NCBI RefSeq assembly: GCF_007992075.1
Contig: NZ_BJZO01000015.1
Span: 1-55,870, forward strand
DNA: 55,870 nt
Source: Pararhodospirillum oryzae
GTDB taxonomy: Bacteria; Pseudomonadota; Alphaproteobacteria; Rhodospirillales; Rhodospirillaceae
Reading direction: 5' to 3'
Shown here: positions 43,672-51,487 of the stretch, piece after piece
Layout of the letters: the number at the start of each line of letters is the position of its first letter
Position numbering within the stretch: position 1 is the stretch's first letter
The notes under the pieces: generated by a model
Database searches by the model: none
What the model was told of the DNA's origin: nothing
The model's input: only the letters and a program-made list of their open reading frames with translations
Program-made: the position numbers and the translations under genes

Positions 43672-44859
43672 TTACAGCGCGGCCGTGAGAACGGCCACGA
43701 TATCGGCTTCGCTCATCGGCGGGCGACCGGGCAGATTGCCCTTGCCATCGTTGATGATGCGCACGGTGTCCCTGGCATAGGTTTCGATCAGCGCGTCCCC
43801 GATGCCCAGTTCCGAAAAACGGGTGGGGCAGCCGATCGACTTCAAGAAGGCCTCGAAGCGGTCAATCCCGGCCAGGGCGGCGGCCAGGTCGTCGGGGCCT
43901 TGCGCCGGCAGGCCGAAAACGCGCTGGGCGAACTGAACGAACCTGGCCGGGCGGTGACGGGCGGCAAAGCGCATCCACGCCGGGTTGATGATGGCGAGGC
44001 CCGCCGCGTGGGTGATGTCGTGGTAGGCCGAAACCGTGTGTTCGATCATGTGCACCGGATAGCCGCCGTTGGTGCCCACGTTCACCCAGCCATTGAGGGC
44101 CAGGGTCGCCGCCCACTGGATTTGCGCGCGGGCTTCCAGATCGGCGCCGTTGGCGATCGCCCTGGGGCCGTATTCCAGGGCGGTGAGGATCACGCCCTCG
44201 GCAAAGCGATCCTGGAGGGGGGTGTCATCGACCCCGTTGAAATAGGACTCGGTCACGTGGGTGATCAGGTCGCACACCCCGTAGGCGGTCTGGTCCCTGG
44301 GCACGCCAAGCGTCAGTTCCGGATCCAGCAGGGCGACCCGGGGGTACAGGCAGTCGGCCCGCATGAAGGACTTTTCCGTGGTTTCCTCGTTGGAAATGAC
44401 GGCGCCGCTGTTCATTTCCGATCCCGTGGCCGCCAGGGTGGGCACGGCGATCAGGGGCAGCGCCCGGGTCGGCACATGCGGGTGGGGCTGGCCGTGATAA
44501 ATCATGTCCCAGGGGTCGCCGTCGTGGAACACCGCCGCGGCGATCGCCTTGGATGCGTCCATGGTGCTGCCCCCGCCCAGGGCCACGATCACGTCGCATC
44601 CATTGTCGCGCGCGATCGCGGCGCCCCGCTTGACCGAGGACAAGCGGGGGTTGGGTTCGATGCCGGCGCATTCAAACACCGTGATGCCCGCGTCGCCCAG
44701 GCTCTTGGTGGCGCGCTCGAAGAGTCCGCTGCGCTTGACGCTGCCGCCGCCGGTGACCACGAGGGCGCGCTGGCCGTGCGGGCGGGTGAGTTCTCCCAGG
44801 CGGGCCAGGGTGCCCGCGCCAAAGATAACCCGGGTTGGGTTGTCGTACTCGAATTGCAT
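43672..44859 (-). CDS. Iron-containing alcohol dehydrogenase, YqhD-like
   Basis: This 395-residue group III (Fe/Zn) alcohol dehydrogenase has the NAD(P)-binding core ALVVTGGGSVKRSG and VALGGGSTMDASKAIA, and the metal ligands fit GVCDLITHVTE (D, H), HMIEHTVSAYHDITHAAGLA (H, H). YqhD-type enzymes reduce toxic short aldehydes with NADPH. The frame extends upstream to 45285, but ATG 44859 with AAGGAT gives the family N-terminus FEYDNPTRVIFGAGTL. It diverges from an AraC regulator with the YqhC-type N-domain, the arrangement found in E. coli yqhC-yqhD. Confidence 0.88.
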   Translation of the reverse strand: MQFEYDNPTRVIFGAGTLARLGELTRPHGQRALVVTGGGSVKRSGLFERATKSLGDAGITVFECAGIEPNPRLSSVKRGAAIARDNGCDVIVALGGGSTMDASKAIAAAVFHDGDPWDMIYHGQPHPHVPTRALPLIAVPTLAATGSEMNSGAVISNEETTEKSFMRADCLYPRVALLDPELTLGVPRDQTAYGVCDLITHVTESYFNGVDDTPLQDRFAEGVILTALEYGPRAIANGADLEARAQIQWAATLALNGWVNVGTNGGYPVHMIEHTVSAYHDITHAAGLAIINPAWMRFAARHRPARFVQFAQRVFGLPAQGPDDLAAALAGIDRFEAFLKSIGCPTRFSELGIGDALIETYARDTVRIINDGKGNLPGRPPMSEADIVAVLTAAL

Positions 44860-45130
44860 CAAAGGGGATCCTTCCTCGTCATGGCGTGGCCCGAGGCCGG
44901 CCTGGGCCGGCCTGGGCAGGTCTGGGTGGAGAGGGGGAGCGCGACAGATCCCGGTGCTCCGGACAGCGCTCATCGTAGGGGAGCGGGCGGAAAAGCCGTT
45001 AGACCGATCCTGTTTGATTCTTGCCTGATCCTCCTTCCTTGGCGGGGCTCGTCTTGTCGATCTTCTGGCGCGATGATACCGTCCCAGGAGTCGAGGCGAG
45101 GGCCCCGTCTGGAAAAAGGCATGAAAAATA
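44860..45130. promoter_or_regulatory. Divergent region between alcohol dehydrogenase and AraC genes
   Basis: The 271-bp gap between oppositely transcribed genes must hold both promoters and the probable AraC-type regulator sites. AT-rich patches near 45010-45060 are candidates. No specific operator could be named. Confidence 0.4.
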
Positions 45131-46123
45131 ATGGGAAAAAGCGGGGAAGCGCCCGAGGTCCCAGGGCGGAACGGGGCGCCTGACCAGACCGGGCTGGCCA
45201 GCCGGATTGCCCGATTGACGGACGGCGCGCAGGCTGTGGAGGCCTTTGTCCCGGGGCTGACCTTGCATCGCTGGGAAACCCCCACCGAACCGACCAGTTA
45301 CACCTTGCCCCCCAGCCTTTGCCTGATCGCGCAAGGGCGCAAGCGCGTGCTCCTGGGCGAGGAAGCCTTTGTCTACGATGCCCACCGGTTCTTGATGACC
45401 TCCATCGACCTGCCGGTGGTGGCGCAGATCATCGAGGCAACCCCCCAAAAGCCCTACCTGGGGCTGACCCTGGTTTTGGATTTTCGCCTCGTCGCCCAGC
45501 TTGTCCTGACCTTGGAGGCGGCGCACGCCAAGGCGGCGTCAGGGGGGGAGGAAACGCGACCGGGCCCCGATCGCCCGGGCCCCGATCGGCTAGGCCTCGA
45601 TCGACTCGGCATGACGGTGAGCACGGTTCCGCCCCCCCTGCTGGGCGCGTTCGAGCGGCTGCTGGATTTGCAGGATCATCCGGAGGACGTGGCCGTGCTG
45701 GCGCCCCTGATCAAGCAGGAAATCTTGTATCGCCTGCTGCTGAGCGATCAGGGCCCGCGCCTGCGCCGGATGATGTCGGTCGAAAGCCACGGCTACCAGA
45801 TCGCGCGGGCGATCGACTGGCTGAAGGAGAATTACCAGGCGCCGTTTCGCGTCGAGGATCTGGCGCGCCATGCCGGCCTCAGTCCCTCGGCGTTCCACAG
45901 TCACTTCCGGTCGATGACGGCCATGAGCCCGCTTCAGTTCCAAAAGAAGCTGCGGCTGAACGAGGCCCGGCGGCTGATGCTGACCCAACGCCTGGATGCG
46001 TCGAGCGCCGCGTTGCGGGTGGGCTACGAAAGCCCCTCGCAGTTCAGCCGGGAATACCGGCGCCTGTTCGGCGCCCCGCCGGCGCGCGACGTGAAAACCC
46101 TGATCCAGGACGGGGCGCCGTAG
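45131..46123 (+). CDS. AraC-family regulator with AraC_N domain, YqhC-like
   Basis: This 330-residue regulator has the N-terminal AraC_N effector domain (LPPSLCLIAQGRKRVLLGE, FLMTSIDLPVVAQI) typical of YqhC, and a C-terminal double helix-turn-helix of AraC (AIDWLKENYQAPFRVEDLAR, ALRVGYESPSQFSREYRRLF). An insert of repeated Gly-Pro-Asp-Arg/Gly-Leu-Asp-Arg units (about residues 148-160) lies in the linker. It diverges from the YqhD-like dehydrogenase and probably activates it in response to aldehydes. Followed by a hairpin at 46127-46148. Confidence 0.87.
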   Translation: MGKSGEAPEVPGRNGAPDQTGLASRIARLTDGAQAVEAFVPGLTLHRWETPTEPTSYTLPPSLCLIAQGRKRVLLGEEAFVYDAHRFLMTSIDLPVVAQIIEATPQKPYLGLTLVLDFRLVAQLVLTLEAAHAKAASGGEETRPGPDRPGPDRLGLDRLGMTVSTVPPPLLGAFERLLDLQDHPEDVAVLAPLIKQEILYRLLLSDQGPRLRRMMSVESHGYQIARAIDWLKENYQAPFRVEDLARHAGLSPSAFHSHFRSMTAMSPLQFQKKLRLNEARRLMLTQRLDASSAALRVGYESPSQFSREYRRLFGAPPARDVKTLIQDGAP

Positions 46124-46126
46124 GCA

Positions 46127-46148
46127 GGCCCTCCGTCTTGGGAGGGCC
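46127..46148. terminator. Shared terminator between araC and pat genes
   Basis: GGCCCTCC pairs with GGAGGGCC around a 6-nt loop between convergent stops, so it can serve both transcripts. Confidence 0.65.
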
Positions 46149-46160
46149 CCGGGCGTGCTC

Positions 46161-48863
46161 TTATTCGTCGGCCCACTGGATCTTGGCGAGGTCCAGGCGC
46201 AGCTCGACCACGTCTTCATCGACCACGCCGATCCGCTCGAAGCCCAGGTCCTCGCAAAAGCGCAGCATGCGGCGGTTATCGCGCAGCACCTGGCCCACCA
46301 TGTAGCGGGTGCGCCGTTCGTGGCAGTAGCGGATGATCTTGCGCATCAACGCCTTGCCCAGCCCCGAGCCCTTGAAGTCGGAACGCACCACCACCGAGAA
46401 CTCGGTGGTTTCGTTGTCGGGGTCGGTCACGGCGCGGACCACGCCCAGGGTGCGCATCTCGCCCTTTTCCTCCATCTCGCCGATGAAGGCCATCTCGCGG
46501 GCGTAGTCGATCTGGGTCAGGCGGGCCATCTGGTCGTGGGGCAGTTCCTTGACCAGGCCAAAGAAGCGGAAGCGCACGTCCTCGGGGGTCAGGCGCGAGA
46601 CGAATTCATAATGGCGCGGCTCGTCCTCGGGCCGGATCGGGCGCAACAGGGCCTGGCGCCCGTCGCGCATGGTGAACATCTCTTCCAGCTGCGCCGGATA
46701 AGGGCGGATCGCCAGCCGGTGCGGGCCCTTGGTCTTGCCGGGCTCCAGCCGGACCCGGGCATCGACCGCCAGCACCCCGCGCGCGTCGGCGAACAGCGGG
46801 TTGATTTCCAGTTCGACGATCTCGGGAATGTCGATCATCATCTGGGCGATCTGGATCAAGGTCAGGCAGATGGATTCCACATCCGCCGGCGGCTTGTCGC
46901 GGTAGCCTTCGAGCAGGCGGAACACCCGGGTGCGTTCCAGCATGTCGCGGGCCAGCGCCATGTTCAGGGGCGGCAGGGCCACGGCCTGGTCGCGGATGAT
47001 CTCCACCGCCGTGCCGCCCTGGCCGAACAGCACCACGGGGCCGAAAATCGGGTCCAGGGTCGCGCCCACGATCAGTTCATGGGCGCCGGGGCGTCGCGCC
47101 ATGCGCTGGACCGTGAAGCCGTCCAGCGTCGCCTCGGGGAAGGTGGCGGCGACACGCGCGTTCATGTCCTCGGCCGCGCGGCGCACGTCGTCGGGGGTTT
47201 CCAGGTCCAGGACCACGCCGCCCACGTCCGACTTGTGGGTGATGGCGCGCGACAGGATCTTGAGCGCTACCGGGCCGTTCATGTGGCGCGCGATCGCGCC
47301 GGCTTCGTCGGGGGTGCGCGCGATGTGGGTTTCAACCGTTGGAATGCCGTAGGCCGCGAACACCGCCTTGGCCTCGGGCTCGCTCATGATCAGGTGGCCG
47401 CGCTCGATCGCCACGTCGATGATGGTGCGCGCCGATTCAACGTTGGCGGTGAACTCGGAGGGCAGGCTGGGCGGCGTTTCCATCAGCATGTGCTGGTTGC
47501 GCCGGTAGGTGACCAGGTGCATGAATCCCTGGATGGCCTCGTCCGGGGTGGCGTAGGTGGGCACGTGGGCCTCGGTGAACAACTGCCGCGCCGTTTCCAC
47601 CTGGGCCTGGCCGGCCCAGCAGGTGAACACGCTGGCGGTGCGGTGGCGCTCGGCCACCTCGATCACCTTGCGCGCGATGTCGGCCGAGGGCGACAGGGCG
47701 CACGGCGCGTACATCGCCAGCACCGCGTCGATTTCACCCGCGCCCAGCAGGATGTCGAGGGTCTTGCCATAGGTCTCGGCGGTGGCGCCGCCACCCAGGT
47801 CAAGGGGGTTGTTGGGCGCGATCCCCGCCGGCAGGGCCTTGGCCAGGGCCGCGCGGGTGGCATCGTCCAGGCGCGCGAGCGTGCCGCCGCGCTCGATCAG
47901 TTCGTCCACGGCCATCACGCCCAGGCCGCCGCCGTTGGTCAGCACGGCCAGGCGCGGCCCCCGGGTGGGGCGCCGGGTGTGGGCCAGGGTTTCCACGGCG
48001 TTGAACAGCTCTTCGAGGCTGTACACCCGCAGCATGCCGGCGCGCTTGAAGGCAATGTCGTGGATGGCGTCGGCCCCGGCCAGGTTGCCGGTGTGCGAGG
48101 CCGCCGCCCGCGCGCCTTCCGCGCCGCGTCCCGACTTGATCACGATCACCGGCTTGTTGCGCGCCGCCGAGCGCGCCGCCGACATGAACTTGCGCGCGTC
48201 GGTCAGGGATTCGATATGCAGCAAGATGGCGCGCACGTCGCCTTGGGTGCCCAGGTAGTCGATGGCGTCGCCGAAATCGACATCCACCTTTTCGCCCAGC
48301 GACAGGAAATGCGAAAAGCCGATGCCGTGCCCGCGCGCCCAGTCGAGCACCGCCGTGCACAGCCCCCCCGACTGGCTGACAAAGGCCACCTTGCCCTCGG
48401 CCGCCGGCTTGGCGAAGAAACTGGCATTCAACCCGATTCCCGGCACCAGCAGGCCGAGGCTGCCCGGGCCCAGCATGCGCATGCGGTGTTCGCGCGCCGC
48501 CGCCAGCAGCACCTCGGACAGGGGCCGGGGGCCACGCTCGCGCCCGCGCGAGCGGACATCGGTCATGACAATGCACGCCCGCGTGCCCCGGGTGCCCAGG
48601 GACTGAATGAGCCCGGCCAGGGTTTCGGGGGGCGTGCACAACAGCGCGAGGTCGGGCGTGACCGGCAGGCTGTCCACGTCCGGGTAGGCGAGCACGCCGG
48701 CCACCGCCTGGTAGCGCGGGTTGACCGGCATGATCGGACCCGCGAAGCCGCCGCTCAGCAGGTTGCGCATGACCAGATGGCCGACCGTGTCGGGCTGGTT
48801 CGAGGCGCCGATGACGGCAACCGAGGTTGGCGCGAACAACGAGGAAAGATGGCGCACGCTCAT
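46161..48863 (-). CDS. NDP-forming acyl-CoA synthetase fused to GNAT acetyltransferase, Pat-like
   Basis: This 900-residue fusion has a CoA-binding domain (VAVIGASNQPDTVGHLVMRN), a succinyl-CoA-synthetase-like ligase part with SHTGNLAGAD (histidine of the phospho-relay), an ATP-grasp region ending near ELEINPLFAD, and a C-terminal GNAT acetyltransferase (SVVVRSDFKGSGLGKALM is the acetyl-CoA loop). It resembles protein acetyltransferase Pat/PatZ, which regulates acetyl-CoA synthetase by lysine acetylation; in Salmonella Pat the ligase half is considered inactive, but here the histidine is kept. ATG 48863 with GGGAG upstream fits; the upstream frame to 49007 lacks homology. Confidence 0.88.
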   Translation of the reverse strand: MSVRHLSSLFAPTSVAVIGASNQPDTVGHLVMRNLLSGGFAGPIMPVNPRYQAVAGVLAYPDVDSLPVTPDLALLCTPPETLAGLIQSLGTRGTRACIVMTDVRSRGRERGPRPLSEVLLAAAREHRMRMLGPGSLGLLVPGIGLNASFFAKPAAEGKVAFVSQSGGLCTAVLDWARGHGIGFSHFLSLGEKVDVDFGDAIDYLGTQGDVRAILLHIESLTDARKFMSAARSAARNKPVIVIKSGRGAEGARAAASHTGNLAGADAIHDIAFKRAGMLRVYSLEELFNAVETLAHTRRPTRGPRLAVLTNGGGLGVMAVDELIERGGTLARLDDATRAALAKALPAGIAPNNPLDLGGGATAETYGKTLDILLGAGEIDAVLAMYAPCALSPSADIARKVIEVAERHRTASVFTCWAGQAQVETARQLFTEAHVPTYATPDEAIQGFMHLVTYRRNQHMLMETPPSLPSEFTANVESARTIIDVAIERGHLIMSEPEAKAVFAAYGIPTVETHIARTPDEAGAIARHMNGPVALKILSRAITHKSDVGGVVLDLETPDDVRRAAEDMNARVAATFPEATLDGFTVQRMARRPGAHELIVGATLDPIFGPVVLFGQGGTAVEIIRDQAVALPPLNMALARDMLERTRVFRLLEGYRDKPPADVESICLTLIQIAQMMIDIPEIVELEINPLFADARGVLAVDARVRLEPGKTKGPHRLAIRPYPAQLEEMFTMRDGRQALLRPIRPEDEPRHYEFVSRLTPEDVRFRFFGLVKELPHDQMARLTQIDYAREMAFIGEMEEKGEMRTLGVVRAVTDPDNETTEFSVVVRSDFKGSGLGKALMRKIIRYCHERRTRYMVGQVLRDNRRMLRFCEDLGFERIGVVDEDVVELRLDLAKIQWADE

Positions 48864-49253
48864 GGATCCGGCTCCCTTCGGCCCCAGCGGAAGGGCCCGC
48901 TGGCCGTCCGCCCGATGTTCCGCCGCCGGTGTTCTGATGCCCCCGGCTGACTCGCGGGCACCCTGAACCGTTTCGTCTTCCGGCGCAACCGCTTGCGTCC
49001 TGCGCACCCATTCCCGCAGCCTGCGGGCGGCTTTCCCCTGGCGGGAACGAACCGCAACGTGTACACTTTAGGCCAGCACTGGGGTGGTGCGGTGCAGCAA
49101 TTCAGGCCTAATCCCCGCCTTTTGGCGGCGCTTCCATCGGACAAGGCCGGATGGGATCGCGGGGGCCCCCGTTCCTGTCGACTTCCACCAGTGCCTTTGC
49201 TCCGAGCCACTAAGAAAAAGCCGGCAAGACCGGCCCCTGAAGGGGAGACGGCC
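48864..49253. other. Intergenic region with structured leader before diguanylate cyclase
   Basis: No gene is seen. TTAGGCC at 49068-49074 can pair with GGCCTAA at 49105-49111, and inside it GCAC pairs with GTGC, so the mRNA leader of the cyclase could fold. No known c-di-GMP riboswitch core was recognised. Confidence 0.4.
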
Positions 49254-50234
49254 ATGTACACCGAGGGTTATATGGATCTGGGACGCACCTTTGCCATTCG
49301 CCTGATGCAGCATCTTGTCGTGCCGACCTTCGTTTTGGATGCCGAGCGTCGGGTTTTGATCTGGAACCGGGCCTGCGAGCGCCTGACGGGCGTGGCGGCC
49401 ACCGAGCTGCTTGGCACCCGCCACCATTGGCAGGCCTTCTACGATACGCCGCGTTACTGTCTGGCTGATACGTTGGTCCTGGGGCGGACCGATCACCTGG
49501 CCCAGCTTTATGACAGCCACACCCTGCCCAGCGATCACACCTTGGGATTGAGCGCCGAAAACTGGTGCGTGATGCCACGCGCCGGCCGGCGTTTGTACCT
49601 GGCCATCGATGCCGGCCCGATTTACAGCGAGGACGGCAAGCTGGTGGCGGTGGTCGAGACCCTGCGCGACATGACCGAAACCAAGCTGGCCCAGATGGCC
49701 TTGCACAGCCTCGCCAATCGCGACGGCCTGACCGGGCTCGCCAACCGTCGTGCCTTTGACACGGCGATCGAGGCGGATTGCCGGGCCGCCACCCAGGACG
49801 GCACGCCCTTGGCCCTGTTGCTGGCGGACGTGGATCACTTCAAGGCGTTCAACGATACCTACGGTCACCAGAAGGGAGACGACTGCCTGCGCACCGTGGC
49901 CCATACCCTGGAGTCGCAGATTTTTCGCGCCAACGACCTGGCGGCGCGCTATGGCGGCGAGGAGTTCGCCATTCTGCTGCCTGGTGTCGATCTGGAAGGG
50001 GCCCTTCAGGTCGCGGAACGGCTGCGCGGCGCCTTGTCCGATCAGGCCGTGCCCCATGCCGGTGCCCCGGGGGCCGGGGTGGTGACCATGAGCATCGGGC
50101 TCGCGGCCGGCATTCCCGCCCCGGACATGACGCCCAAGGACCTGATCGATATCGCCGACCGCGCGTTGTACGAAGCCAAGAACAGCGGACGCAATCGCGT
50201 GGTCGGGGTTTCCCTGACGCCGGCTTCGATCTGA
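49254..50234 (+). CDS. PAS-GGDEF diguanylate cyclase
   Basis: This 326-residue cytoplasmic diguanylate cyclase has one PAS-like sensory domain (about 20-150; VVPTFVLDAERRVLIWNRACERLTG is the classic PAS start) and a C-terminal GGDEF domain with active GGEEF at 234-238. The inhibitory I-site R225-A-N-D228 lies five residues before it, so product feedback inhibition is expected. It should make c-di-GMP from two GTP. GGGGAG lies just before ATG 49254, fixing the start. The upstream leader may add control. Confidence 0.93.
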   Translation: MYTEGYMDLGRTFAIRLMQHLVVPTFVLDAERRVLIWNRACERLTGVAATELLGTRHHWQAFYDTPRYCLADTLVLGRTDHLAQLYDSHTLPSDHTLGLSAENWCVMPRAGRRLYLAIDAGPIYSEDGKLVAVVETLRDMTETKLAQMALHSLANRDGLTGLANRRAFDTAIEADCRAATQDGTPLALLLADVDHFKAFNDTYGHQKGDDCLRTVAHTLESQIFRANDLAARYGGEEFAILLPGVDLEGALQVAERLRGALSDQAVPHAGAPGAGVVTMSIGLAAGIPAPDMTPKDLIDIADRALYEAKNSGRNRVVGVSLTPASI

Positions 50235-50243
50235 CCCGGGGGA

Positions 50244-51272
50244 TCAGGGGCGGGCCGTCGTTTCGGCCAGGGCCCGGGCCAGGCGCGAGAGACCCTGGCG
50301 GTCGGGGGGCAGGCCAACGCGCAGGTGAGTGGCGTCGCCGGCGAAGGCCCGCACCAGGATGCCGCGTCGGGCCAGGGCGTTGAACCAGTCGTGGGCGTGC
50401 GTCGGGGCCGGAACCTCGACGTAGCGGAACAACGACGTGCCACCGGCAAGGGTGAACCCCGCCCCCGCGAGCACGCCATCCAGGCGGCGGCGGCGGTTGT
50501 CCAGGCGCAGGCGTTGACGCCGGCGCCACAGGGCGTTGCCTTCGGCGGCCCGGCCAATGAACAAGGCCGGGCCCGACACCGCCCAGGGCCCCAGCCGGCG
50601 GGCCACGGCGGCCTCCAGGCCGGGGGGGCCGGCCAGCCATCCCAGCCGGGCCCCGGGCAGGCCAAAGAACTTGCCCAGCGAGCGCAGCACGACCAGCCCC
50701 GGCCGCCCGGCCCAGGGCAGCACCGAAATCCCGGGCGTGACCTCGGCGAAAGCCTCATCGACGATCAGCCAGCCCCCGGCCTGGGCCTGGCGCGTCGCCG
50801 CGTCCAGCACCCGGTCCACGGGCCATGTTTGCCCGGTGGGATTGTTGGGGTTGATCAGCACCACCACCGCCGCCCGCCCGGCCCAGGCCAGGGGATCGGG
50901 CACGGCGTTCACCGGGCGCCCGGCCAGGGTCCAGGCCTCGGCGTGGCCGCCATAACCGGGATCGGGCACCACCACTTCCCCGGCCGGCGCGCCCACGTCG
51001 GCCAGGACGGGCAAGACCCCCTGCTCGCCCGGCAGGGCCGCCAGACCGGCCGCCGCCGGCACCCGGTGCACCCGGCGCACGGTATCGAGGAACAAGGCTT
51101 CGTCCGCCGCCTGCGGCAGGCGGGTCCACGCCGTGGGGGGCACGGGGGGAAACGGATAGGGGCGGGGCGCGATGCCCGTGGACAGGTCCAGCCAGCCGGC
51201 GGGGCCGGGATCGCCAAACCGCGCCGTGGCCTCGTCCAGCGCGCCGCCATGCCACAACAAGCGATCGGTCAT
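50244..51272 (-). CDS. cobC: Threonine-phosphate decarboxylase (CobC/CobD type)
   Basis: This 342-residue PLP-dependent fold-type I enzyme of cobalamin synthesis makes (R)-1-amino-2-propanol O-phosphate for the nucleotide loop linker. The PLP lysine is in SLGKFFGLPGARLGWL, and LINPNNPTGQTW and WLIVDEAFAEVTPG are the aminotransferase signatures. The naming follows Pseudomonas/Rhodobacter (cobC) versus Salmonella (cobD). ATG 51272 follows GGAAGGA. It is a single cobalamin gene here; no cobalamin riboswitch was found in front of it. Confidence 0.87.
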   Translation of the reverse strand: MTDRLLWHGGALDEATARFGDPGPAGWLDLSTGIAPRPYPFPPVPPTAWTRLPQAADEALFLDTVRRVHRVPAAAGLAALPGEQGVLPVLADVGAPAGEVVVPDPGYGGHAEAWTLAGRPVNAVPDPLAWAGRAAVVVLINPNNPTGQTWPVDRVLDAATRQAQAGGWLIVDEAFAEVTPGISVLPWAGRPGLVVLRSLGKFFGLPGARLGWLAGPPGLEAAVARRLGPWAVSGPALFIGRAAEGNALWRRRQRLRLDNRRRRLDGVLAGAGFTLAGGTSLFRYVEVPAPTHAHDWFNALARRGILVRAFAGDATHLRVGLPPDRQGLSRLARALAETTARP

Positions 51273-51444
51273 CGACAATCCTTCCGGTTGCCTCGGGGGG
51301 GCGGAGCGCGTGCCCGGCGTCCGGTCGGGCAACCGGAGCGGGAAACGGGCGGTTCCAAAAGAGGAGAGGGGCGTCTGGCGACCCGATCACCCGATCATAC
51401 GGCTGTCAAGAAGAGAAAAGGGGAGGCAGGCCGCCGCGCGGGGG

Positions 51445-51476
51445 GCCGGGATGCCTGGGAAAACGGGCATCCCGGC
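51445..51476 (-). terminator. Terminator after second RND pump
   Basis: GCCGGGATGCC and GGCATCCCGGC pair perfectly over 11 bp with a 10-nt loop, just past the pump stop on the minus strand. The stem is strong, with no U tract. Confidence 0.65.
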
Positions 51477-51487
51477 GCGTCGGGGGA

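Noticed and set aside
51273-51487. Cobalamin riboswitch in front of cobC
   Set aside because: Looked for a B12-box and the long conserved core; only a terminator hairpin and short leader are present.
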